Part shown: one piece after another, positions 5,084 to 10,597 of the stretch | Position numbering within the stretch: position 1 is the stretch's first letter | Layout: every line of letters begins with the position of its first letter | DNA from: an uncultured Alistipes sp. | GTDB lineage: Bacteria > Bacteroidota > Bacteroidia > Bacteroidales > Rikenellaceae | Reading direction: 5' to 3' | Length of the DNA: 10,597 nt | NCBI GenBank assembly: GCA_900768045.1 | Contig: CAAGBL010000037.1 | Span: forward strand, 1-10,597 | Translations under genes and position numbers: made by a program | The notes under the pieces: model-generated | Told to the model about the DNA's origin: nothing | The model's database searches: none | The model's input: the letters and a program-made list of their open reading frames with translations, nothing else

Positions 5084-6643
5084 ATGAGAAAGTTTTTTAA
5101 GTATCTTATGAGTGCATTTGTGCTCATGGGTGCAGTAGCATGTAACCCTCAGAACGAGGAGCCACAGCCTGAGACAAAGGTGGAGATTCGTGCTTCATTC
5201 GAGGATTACACAGCAACACGCATGACTCTCGAGGGCTACAAGCCTGTATGGGAGGCTGGCGATGCTATTACCGTTAACGGTGTTGTGTTCACAACAGCAG
5301 AGGCTGGCGAGCAGGCTTCGTTCGTTACTTCTGAGACATTCAACGCAGAGAATGGCGCAGAGCTTTTCGCTACTTATGGCGAGATGGCTATCGCTACAGA
5401 GCAAACAGCACGTGAGATGAATATGCCAGCAGGCACACCAGCTTATGCTTATGGTGTTTACTCTGAGCAGACTACCCTCTCGTTCAAGAACCCTGCAGCG
5501 TTGCTTAAGTTTACCACTGAGGTTGCAGGCGACATCACCTTCACAGCCATTGGTGGCGAATCGCTTGCAGGCGTACTTACTGTTGAGGACGACGTAGTAA
5601 CAGTTGAGGGCGCTACACACGTTACATTGGTGGGTTGCCAGAGCGGTAAGACATACTATGTGGCAGTAGCACCAGCCTCACTTAGCGAGGGTATGGAGGT
5701 TACTTGCGCAGGCGAGACTCTTCAGACAGGCGCTATCGGTCAGGAGATTTTGAGCAGCAAGATTTATGACCTTGGCACACTCGAGGAGATTACACCTGAG
5801 CCAGATCCAACACCTGATCCAGAGCCAGACCCAACTCCAGACCCAGAGCCAGAGCCAGAGCCAACACCTGAGACAAAGATCGTTTACCTTGTTCCTGGTC
5901 AGTGGGCTTCAGATAATGCTTGGTTTGCATCTTATAGTTGGGCTGATGGTATCGAAGCACAATGGACAAAGATGACTGACGCTGATGGCGACGGTATCTA
6001 CGAGTGTGAACTAGCTTTGGCTATGACAAATATCATCTTCTGCCGTATGGATCCAGCAAAAACTGCTCTTGATTGGAATTCTAAGTGGAACCAGACAGTT
6101 GATCTTACTATTGGCGAGGCTCCTACAAACTACTTCTACTTTACTGATTGGGGCAATGAGCAGACAGCAGGAAATTCAAGAGGTGAGTGGCACGAGGCGG
6201 GCTATGTTTTTGAGCAGCCAGATGTCCCCTCTATCGTTTGGGCATTAGCTGGCAACTTCAACAACTGGGGCAATACTGAGATGACTGCTACTGCAACAGC
6301 TAACCTATATGTAGCTAAGGGCGTAGAGCTTGAGGTAGGCAGCGAGATTAAGGTTAAGGACTCAACAACATGGAATACAAGCTATGGTGGTGGCATCACT
6401 AACCTTGAGGCAAACAAGTGGATGAAGGCATATTTCAATGGTTCTAACATTGCTATTGCTAAGAGCGGCACATATGATGTATATTTCGAGTATGCAGCAA
6501 ATGCCGAGTATAGCAAGATCTACCTTGTAGAGGCTAATGGCGACTACGCAGCTGCTACCGAGCAGACCGAGAATGGCACTCTTGCACTTCCAAAGACTAC
6601 AACACGTACCGAGGAGTACAGCGAGGGTGTTTGGCAGTGGTAA
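5084..6643 (+). CDS. Surface lipoprotein with fimbrillin-like, CBM26-like and SusE-like parts
   Basis: The 519-aa product has a lipoprotein signal: MRKFF, a hydrophobic run, then GAVA-Cys20. NPQNEEPQPE after the Cys is acidic, as in Bacteroidota lipoproteins carried to the cell surface. Residues 30-235 resemble fimbrillin-like (Mfa-like) domains, with RMTLEGYKPVWEAGDAI near the start and a closing YDLGTLEE. A Pro/Asp/Glu linker (237-263) follows. Residues 265-372 (KIVYLVPGQW, TDADGDGIYE, IIFCRMDPA, WNSKWNQT) match CBM26-type starch-binding modules. Residues 383-485 (VWALAGNFNNWGNTEM, LYVAKGVELEVGSEIKVKD) match the glycan-binding modules of SusE/SusF-like proteins. It probably binds an alpha-glucan or related glycan outside the cell. 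No SusC/SusD genes are in view. It has its own promoter and is convergent with the nuclease gene across a two-way terminator. Confidence 0.85.
   Translation: MRKFFKYLMSAFVLMGAVACNPQNEEPQPETKVEIRASFEDYTATRMTLEGYKPVWEAGDAITVNGVVFTTAEAGEQASFVTSETFNAENGAELFATYGEMAIATEQTAREMNMPAGTPAYAYGVYSEQTTLSFKNPAALLKFTTEVAGDITFTAIGGESLAGVLTVEDDVVTVEGATHVTLVGCQSGKTYYVAVAPASLSEGMEVTCAGETLQTGAIGQEILSSKIYDLGTLEEITPEPDPTPDPEPDPTPDPEPEPEPTPETKIVYLVPGQWASDNAWFASYSWADGIEAQWTKMTDADGDGIYECELALAMTNIIFCRMDPAKTALDWNSKWNQTVDLTIGEAPTNYFYFTDWGNEQTAGNSRGEWHEAGYVFEQPDVPSIVWALAGNFNNWGNTEMTATATANLYVAKGVELEVGSEIKVKDSTTWNTSYGGGITNLEANKWMKAYFNGSNIAIAKSGTYDVYFEYAANAEYSKIYLVEANGDYAAATEQTENGTLALPKTTTRTEEYSEGVWQW
5792..5872 (+). repeat. 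Pro-Asp/Glu linker-coding repeat
   Basis: A run of CCAGAG/CCAGAC/CCAACA/CCTGAG hexamers encodes PEPDPTPDPEPDP and so on between the fimbrillin-like and carbohydrate-binding parts. Near-identical 6-bp units can slip during replication and change the linker length by two residues without breaking the frame. Confidence 0.85.
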
Positions 6644-6655
6644 GATAACCAACGC

Positions 6656-6703
6656 AAACAAAAAAGTTCCGAAGGAGTAATCTCTTTCGGAACTTTTTTG
6701 TTT
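6656..6703. terminator. Bidirectional terminator between convergent genes
   Basis: AAACAAAAAAGTTCCGAAGG (6656-6675) and its complement CTTTCGGAAC with TTTTTTGTTT (6684-6703) form a stem of about 22 bp with one G-U pair and a TAAT loop. There is an A-run on one side and a T-run on the other, so it can end both the lipoprotein transcript (plus) and the nuclease transcript (minus). Confidence 0.93.
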
Positions 6704-6717
6704 ATCTACGACCGTCA

Positions 6718-7620
6718 CTACCTCTTAAGAAAGTTTCGGGTATTACGCTCCGCACGTGCCTCGACGTCGTCGGGAAGCGAGGCAAAGAAGTCGAAGCCCG
6801 TAAGCCTCTCGACCTCATCGACCGACATAGCGTAGTTGTAATACTTGTCGCTATACTGACGATGCTCAAACCAGAAGCCAATAGCCTCAGCATCAACAAC
6901 CTCGCCCGAGGCACTGCGCTCGACACGTAGCACCACCTTATAGAAGTAGTTAGGCACGGGCACTCGCTTAGCATCCTCTTTTGCCGAGGTGTAAGCAATA
7001 TCGCAACTCTGGCCAACAGGCTCAAATACAACGCCCGTAGCGACATACAACGGCTCATGCTCGGCATAGTGCTGCACAGCCGACTCGAGGTGCATCCACA
7101 CGCCACCATTAAACCCATTCTGAATTTGTGGCACCGAGTTAGTGACGTAGAATGTCTGCTCCTGCTCCTCGCGACGTGCATTGCGTGAGGCATTAGGTAT
7201 TAGATGACCTCGTGAATAGTCGTCGTTATAGCTACGTGAGCAGAGGTTAACCTGCTTTGAGGTGCTTAGTTGAGGGTTATAGCTCCACGACGAGGGTCGC
7301 TTGACATCGCCCATGTCGTCGCTCGTTAGGCTATATGCCACCCACAACGAGGCATAGCGCTCGGTATCGTAGAGTGCCGTATAATTTACCCTGTCGCCAC
7401 ACTTTATCTCCATCTCCACGGCTGTTTTCGAGTCGACAGATGCTGGAAGTTCAAGACGGCGCTCACCACTCTCGACATCGGTTTTGGGCTTAGCGCCCTC
7501 AGTAGCGACGCTCGCAGTGGCGACGCTCTCAGCAGCAACACTCTCGCCACTACGCATTAGTAGTAGGCCAACAACGACTATAGCAACTATCGCAACAACA
7601 TATAGTGAAAAACGCTTCAT
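6718..7620 (-). CDS. Membrane-anchored DNA/RNA non-specific endonuclease (NUC1 family)
   Basis: ATG at 7620 gives 300 aa; the in-frame TTG two codons earlier is less likely. The N-terminus (MKRFSLYVVAIVAIVVVGLL) is a membrane anchor or uncleaved signal, followed by an Ala/Val/Ser/Glu-rich tether (SVAAESVATASVATEG). The rest is a beta-beta-alpha-metal nuclease of the Serratia nuclease/EndA/NucA kind: NDDYSRGHLIPNASR with catalytic His139, FYVTNSVPQ (Asn161), and FNGGVWMHLE with Asn171 and Glu179, matching the DRGH, N-x-TPQ and LNxGxWxxLE motifs of the family. The usual Asp of DRGH is Ser136 here. Such enzymes cut DNA and RNA outside the cytoplasm with Mg2+, for nutrient use, DNA uptake or biofilm trimming. 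It lies 6 bp after the esterase gene, in one operon. Confidence 0.9.
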   Translation of the reverse strand: MKRFSLYVVAIVAIVVVGLLLMRSGESVAAESVATASVATEGAKPKTDVESGERRLELPASVDSKTAVEMEIKCGDRVNYTALYDTERYASLWVAYSLTSDDMGDVKRPSSWSYNPQLSTSKQVNLCSRSYNDDYSRGHLIPNASRNARREEQEQTFYVTNSVPQIQNGFNGGVWMHLESAVQHYAEHEPLYVATGVVFEPVGQSCDIAYTSAKEDAKRVPVPNYFYKVVLRVERSASGEVVDAEAIGFWFEHRQYSDKYYNYAMSVDEVERLTGFDFFASLPDDVEARAERNTRNFLKR

Positions 7621-7626
7621 ACTCAA

Positions 7627-8781
7627 CTACTTCTTAAACAACATTTGAGCAAACTCGCATAGATATATTCGCCAGTTGCGCCACTCATGGCCACCCACAC
7701 TCTCACGATAGGTATAGTTGCAACCAAGCTTGTCAAGCAGCGCACGATACTCGACATTCTCGTCGTAGAGGAAGTCGTCGCTGCCGATAGCTATCCAATA
7801 GAGCTTAGGCTCATGCTCAAACTGGCGCAAAAGTCTATGCTCCAAATCCTCATACATAGCCACCCCGCTCTCGCCACGAAATATCGCAGCTGAGAACAAG
7901 CCCACGTAATCAAACATTGAGGGATAGTGTTTCGATATCTGCATGGCATGGAAGCCACCCATTGAGAGGCCCGCAATAGCTCGCTTCTCGGGTTTAGCGA
8001 GGGTGCGATATGTTGCATCAACCCACTCTACAACCGTAGGGAACATAGCCTCGAACGAGCCGTCCATAGAGCCCGACATATAGGGCGAGAACATTCCCTC
8101 CTCAGAGTATCCAGGCGCTGCAACATGCTTCGTGCAGCCATTAGTCATAACAACAATCATAGGCTCGGCCTTGCCCTCTGCAATGAGGTTATCCATAATC
8201 TCGACAACTCGTCCCGTAGCTATCCACGCCTCCTCGTCGCCACCCATGCCATGAAGAAGATAGAGCACAGGATACTTTGCCTTGCCACGCTCATAGCCCG
8301 CAGGGGTGTAGACCGCCATGCGGCGCTCACGGCCATCACTCATCTTCGCCCATACACGGCTTAGCGAGCCATGCTTAACAGCCTGAGGCTTATACCTGTC
8401 GCCACGCTCGCCGCCAATTATAAAGTAGCTCATAAGCGAGCCCATGTCACGCACGACGTAAGTTGAGGCTGGATCAACAATATCTGCCATGCCGTCAATC
8501 GAGAAGCGGTAGCAGTACAACTCCGAAGCCAACGATTCGGAGCGATACTCCCACACGCCATCGTCGCCACGCTGCATTGCCACATTGCCACCAGCGACAA
8601 AGTCGCACTTAAGCACAACGCTCTTAGCCTCAGGGGCATATAGGCGTATTACCACAGAGTTATCATCGAGTAATTCGGGCGAGATAACGCCCTTAGCCTG
8701 CCATAGGTTTTGCTGCGCACTAAGTGAGCCAACGCCAACAAGCGCAACAAGCATGAGAAGGAGTCTACGAAACTTATTCAT
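7627..8781 (-). CDS. Secreted esterase with CBM48-like N-terminus (feruloyl/acetyl esterase type)
   Basis: ATG at 8781 gives 384 aa. A further in-frame ATG at 8799 sits about 5 nt after the -7 box, at or before the transcription start, so it is less likely. MNKFRRLLLMLVALVGVGSLSAQ is a cleavable signal peptide. Residues 30-115 form an early-set/CBM48-like domain (VVIRLYAPEAKSVVL, DGVWEY, YCYRFSIDG). Residues 145-384 are an esterase-D-type alpha/beta-hydrolase (PF00756 pattern): PVLYLLHGMGGDEEAW, nucleophile Ser273 in GLSMGG, an acid near Asp335 (GSDDFLYDENVEY), and His365 in GGHEWRNWR. This is the architecture of Bacteroidota Fae1A/XynZ-type esterases that remove feruloyl or acetyl groups from plant polysaccharides. 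The exact acyl group is unknown. It is the first gene of the operon with the nuclease. Confidence 0.9.
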   Translation of the reverse strand: MNKFRRLLLMLVALVGVGSLSAQQNLWQAKGVISPELLDDNSVVIRLYAPEAKSVVLKCDFVAGGNVAMQRGDDGVWEYRSESLASELYCYRFSIDGMADIVDPASTYVVRDMGSLMSYFIIGGERGDRYKPQAVKHGSLSRVWAKMSDGRERRMAVYTPAGYERGKAKYPVLYLLHGMGGDEEAWIATGRVVEIMDNLIAEGKAEPMIVVMTNGCTKHVAAPGYSEEGMFSPYMSGSMDGSFEAMFPTVVEWVDATYRTLAKPEKRAIAGLSMGGFHAMQISKHYPSMFDYVGLFSAAIFRGESGVAMYEDLEHRLLRQFEHEPKLYWIAIGSDDFLYDENVEYRALLDKLGCNYTYRESVGGHEWRNWRIYLCEFAQMLFKK

Positions 8782-8800
8782 TATTTTTGAATTTTTCATA

Positions 8801-8836
8801 TATACAAAGGTACTTATTTTTTCCTATATTTGCATA
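8801..8836. promoter_or_regulatory. Overlapping divergent promoters
   Basis: Leftward, TACCTTTG (complement of 8805-8812) with TATG 20 bp upstream drives the esterase operon. Rightward, TATATTTG (8825-8832) drives the phosphodiesterase operon, with only a weak -33. Both -7 boxes match TAnnTTTG fully and are just 12 bp apart, so each promoter's -33 region falls on or beyond the other's -7 box. The position of the leftward box argues for the esterase start at 8781. Confidence 0.7.
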
Positions 8837-8854
8837 GTTAATCGCTCAACAACA

Positions 8855-9343
8855 ATGAAAATTGGCATAATTTCTGATACCCACAACACCTTTGATGAGC
8901 CACTCAAAGAGTTTTTAGCGCCCTGCGACGAGATATGGCATGCTGGCGACTTTGGCTCGCTGGAGCTTGCCGACGAGATTGCGGCATTCAAGCCTCTGAG
9001 GGGCGTATATGGCAACATCGACGGTGGAATTATACGCCGTGTCTACCCTGAGTTCACGCTCTTTGAGGTGGAGGGCGTCAAGGTGCTGATGACACATATT
9101 GGCGGCTACCCACGCCACTATCAGCCAAAGGCACGACAACACATCTACACCTCGAAGCCCAAGCTATTTATTGCGGGACACTCGCACATATTGAAGGTTA
9201 TGTACGACAATGTATACGACCTGCTACACATAAACCCTGGAGCAGCTGGCAACTACGGCATACACCATGTGCGCACCGCCATACGCCTCGACATAGAGAA
9301 TGGAGAGATCAAAAACCTCGAAATTGGCGAATGGAATAGATAA
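8855..9343 (+). CDS. YfcE/MJ0936-type metallophosphoesterase
   Basis: The 162-aa product has all calcineurin-like phosphoesterase motifs in order: SDTHN (Asp8, His10), HAGDFGS (Asp32), GNID (Asn54), THIGG (His81) and AGHSH (His109, His111), the ligands of a two-metal centre. Its length is that of the small YfcE/MJ0936 cytosolic phosphodiesterase group. Those enzymes split model phosphodiesters; the natural substrate is usually unknown. ATG at 8855 is chosen because it directly precedes the family start (MKIGIISDTH) and follows the -7 box at 8825-8832 by a suitable leader; the reading frame continues upstream only as a shadow over the esterase gene. The next gene begins 6 bp after the stop, so the two are co-transcribed. 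Confidence 0.93.
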   Translation: MKIGIISDTHNTFDEPLKEFLAPCDEIWHAGDFGSLELADEIAAFKPLRGVYGNIDGGIIRRVYPEFTLFEVEGVKVLMTHIGGYPRHYQPKARQHIYTSKPKLFIAGHSHILKVMYDNVYDLLHINPGAAGNYGIHHVRTAIRLDIENGEIKNLEIGEWNR

Positions 9344-9349
9344 AATAGT

Positions 9350-10297
9350 ATGAAGCGATTACTTACTTGTTTGGTGCTCATGCTCAGCACCTTAGACCTT
9401 ATGGCACACGAGGTTGAGTGCCACACATACCACTATGCAACAACCGAGGGGCAGGAGCTTATGCTCGACATATACTCGCTACCCTCCAACAACTCGGCAC
9501 CCCGCCCCTGCATGATCTTCGCCTTTGGCGGCGGCTTTGTCATGGGCGAGCGCAACCACGAGTATTATGCTCGATACTTCGACACACTCGCCTCATCGGG
9601 CATCGTCGTAGTGAGCATCGACTACCGCTTAGGGCTGAAAAATACGCCTAAAAATGGGGGTATAAAGACGATGATTGTCACTATGCAGCATGCAGTGGAT
9701 ATTGCTGTTGAGGACATTTACACGGCAACATGCTTTGTGCTGGATAATAGCGAGAGGCTAAATATTGATACTAAGAGGGTTATGCTCAGTGGCTCGAGTG
9801 CGGGAGCTATCGCCTCGCTGCAAGCCGAGTGGAATAGGTGCAACGGCGCAGATATCGCCAGTGTGCTGCCCAACGACTTTAGCTATGCTGCTGTGGTGGC
9901 ATGCGCAGGTGCTATATTCTCGACCGAAGGCAAGCCTAAGTTTAAGCACGAGCCCGCACCTATGCTCCTCTTTCATGGCACGTCGGACGGCAATGTGCCC
10001 TACAATCGCTCGTCGCTCTTTGGCATAGGCTTCTACGGCTCGAAGTATATCGCCAAGCAACTTGACAAGATGAATGCCCCCTACTGGTTCTACTCGGCAG
10101 AGTATGCCGACCATAAGATTGCGGGCTTGCCACTATGGTATCAGTGCGACCTGATACTGCAATTTATCAACGACTATGTTATTGAAGGTAGCCGCATGCA
10201 GATTGTAAACGACGTAAAGTATATCCCCAAGGAGCGCCGTCAAACGCACTTTAGCGCCAAGGAGTACTTGCAGAATAACTATAAGCGTAGGCAGTAG
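9350..10297 (+). CDS. Secreted alpha/beta-hydrolase (carboxylesterase/BD-FAE-like)
   Basis: The 315-aa product has a signal peptide (MKRLLTCLVLMLSTLDLMAH). IFAFGGGFVMGERN (56-69) replaces the HGGGF oxyanion motif of this esterase class with FGGGF. VVVSIDYRLG (86-95) is the usual strand after it. The nucleophile is Ser150 in GSSAG, with Asp213 in HGTSDGNVPY and His255 in ADHKIAG completing the triad. The pattern is that of the carboxylesterase / BD-FAE-like hydrolases often found in Bacteroidota carbohydrate loci, which remove acetyl or similar groups. The basic C-terminal tail (about 285-315) is outside the core fold. It is in one operon with the phosphodiesterase. A purine-rich repeat begins 3 bp after its stop. 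Substrate unknown. Confidence 0.87.
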   Translation: MKRLLTCLVLMLSTLDLMAHEVECHTYHYATTEGQELMLDIYSLPSNNSAPRPCMIFAFGGGFVMGERNHEYYARYFDTLASSGIVVVSIDYRLGLKNTPKNGGIKTMIVTMQHAVDIAVEDIYTATCFVLDNSERLNIDTKRVMLSGSSAGAIASLQAEWNRCNGADIASVLPNDFSYAAVVACAGAIFSTEGKPKFKHEPAPMLLFHGTSDGNVPYNRSSLFGIGFYGSKYIAKQLDKMNAPYWFYSAEYADHKIAGLPLWYQCDLILQFINDYVIEGSRMQIVNDVKYIPKERRQTHFSAKEYLQNNYKRRQ

Positions 10298-10300
10298 CAA

Positions 10301-10380
10301 ATAGGGACGATAGGGGAAATAGGGAGAATAGGGAAGATAGGGAGAATAAGGAATTTAGGGAATTTAGGGAATTTAGGGAA
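10301..10380 (+). repeat. Purine-rich short tandem repeats
   Basis: A nearly pure purine strand made of ATAGGGA/GAATAGGGA-type units (10301-10350) passes into three exact GAATTTAGG units (10351-10377). It lies directly after the hydrolase stop. Similar TTTAGGGAG blocks occur at 4902-4911. Confidence 0.85.
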
Positions 10381-10597
10381 AGACTATCACTAAACTCCTT
10401 AATCTACCACCTCAATCAGCGCACTAATTTGTTGTTAGAAGGGTTGCAGATGTGGCCTTGACATGAAAAAGCCACCGATGGGTAGTACTTGCGTACGTCC
10501 CATTGGTGGTTTTGATTGAAAGGTCGCAGATGCGCCCTTATCACGAGAAATAAATTTGTTGTCAGAAGGGGTTAGGCTTGGTCTATCGCAAAAGAAG
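10381..10597 (-). repeat. Composite intergenic repeat, inverted relative to 4706-4945
   Basis: Read on the minus strand, the order is GACCAAGCCTAACCCCTTCT and AACAAATT, a hairpin with CTACCCATCGGTGG and a short T-run, ATGTCAAGGCC, CCCTTCTAACAACAAATT, GGTGGTAG and GAGTTTAGTGA. The same modules occur in the same order at 4706-4896 on the plus strand. Within this copy AATTTGTTGT recurs after 127 bp (10426, 10553), and GGTYGCAGATG recurs on both sides of the hairpin. The window ends inside the array. Confidence 0.8.
10467..10513. terminator. Hairpin with A/T flanks inside the right-hand repeat
   Basis: CCACCGATGGG (10472-10482) pairs with CCCATTGGTGG (10499-10509) with one G-T pair. The loop holds a second small stem GTAC-TTGC-GTAC. 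AAAAA precedes and TTTT follows, so it could stop transcription either way, including that of the phosphodiesterase-hydrolase operon, but it is 170 bp past the stop and repeated elsewhere, so termination may be only a by-product of the repeat. Confidence 0.55.

Noticed and set aside
8585..8854. Upstream extension of the phosphodiesterase frame by 90 codons
   Set aside because: It runs antisense over the esterase gene and across both promoters; the family start is MKIGIISDTH at 8855.
1..10597. tRNA or rRNA genes
   Set aside because: No cloverleaf-like T-loop/anticodon patterns or rRNA-like stretches were seen on either strand when read by eye; a covariance scan was not possible.

Overview
The window looks like chromosomal DNA of a gut-type Bacteroidales bacterium (phylum Bacteroidota); the genus cannot be fixed from sequence alone. 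The support is several promoters of the Bacteroidota form (TTTG-like -33 box, about 20 bp, then TAnnTTTG), starts mostly without Shine-Dalgarno sequences, a DUF2693/SH3-barrel small protein, a lipoprotein with fimbrillin-like and SusE/CBM26-like glycan-binding parts, and secreted esterases of types common in Bacteroidales.

Layout. (1) 3-179 is the 3' end of an ABC-2 type transporter permease gene, closed by an intrinsic terminator. (2) 231-1777 is a small accessory islet. A 73-aa hypothetical protein on the minus strand diverges from a plus-strand operon of a 54-aa protein, a DUF2693-like protein and a resolvase/invertase-type serine recombinase. (3) 1778-2149 has no protein gene but carries a good promoter and a strong terminator, which together could define a non-coding RNA of about 150 nt. 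(4) 2150-4560 is strikingly AT-rich. It holds a divergent pair: a two-transmembrane protein, and a 543-aa protein joining an IF-2 N-terminal-like domain, a very basic linker and a C-terminal PD-(D/E)XK nuclease-like domain. Next to a recombinase, this is the best candidate for an undescribed system, possibly anti-phage or anti-plasmid. (5) 4561-5083 is mostly repeats: two 69-bp tandem units, a long inverted repeat, and the lipoprotein promoter. (6) 5084-10297 has higher GC and looks like resident genome. It holds a surface glycan-binding lipoprotein, then convergently an esterase-nuclease operon on the minus strand, and divergently from that a phosphodiesterase-hydrolase operon on the plus strand. 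(7) 10298-10597 is again repeat DNA, and carries modules of the 4706-4945 repeats in inverted orientation and the same order.

How the genes may work together. The lipoprotein, the esterase with a CBM48-like N-terminus and the alpha/beta-hydrolase all suit binding and trimming of an acylated polysaccharide at the cell surface or in the periplasm, but there is no SusC/SusD pair here, so a full utilisation locus is not shown. The membrane-anchored nuclease could degrade extracellular nucleic acid. The AT-rich pair and the recombinase islet look acquired. All functions are inferred from reading motifs and domain patterns; no database search was run.
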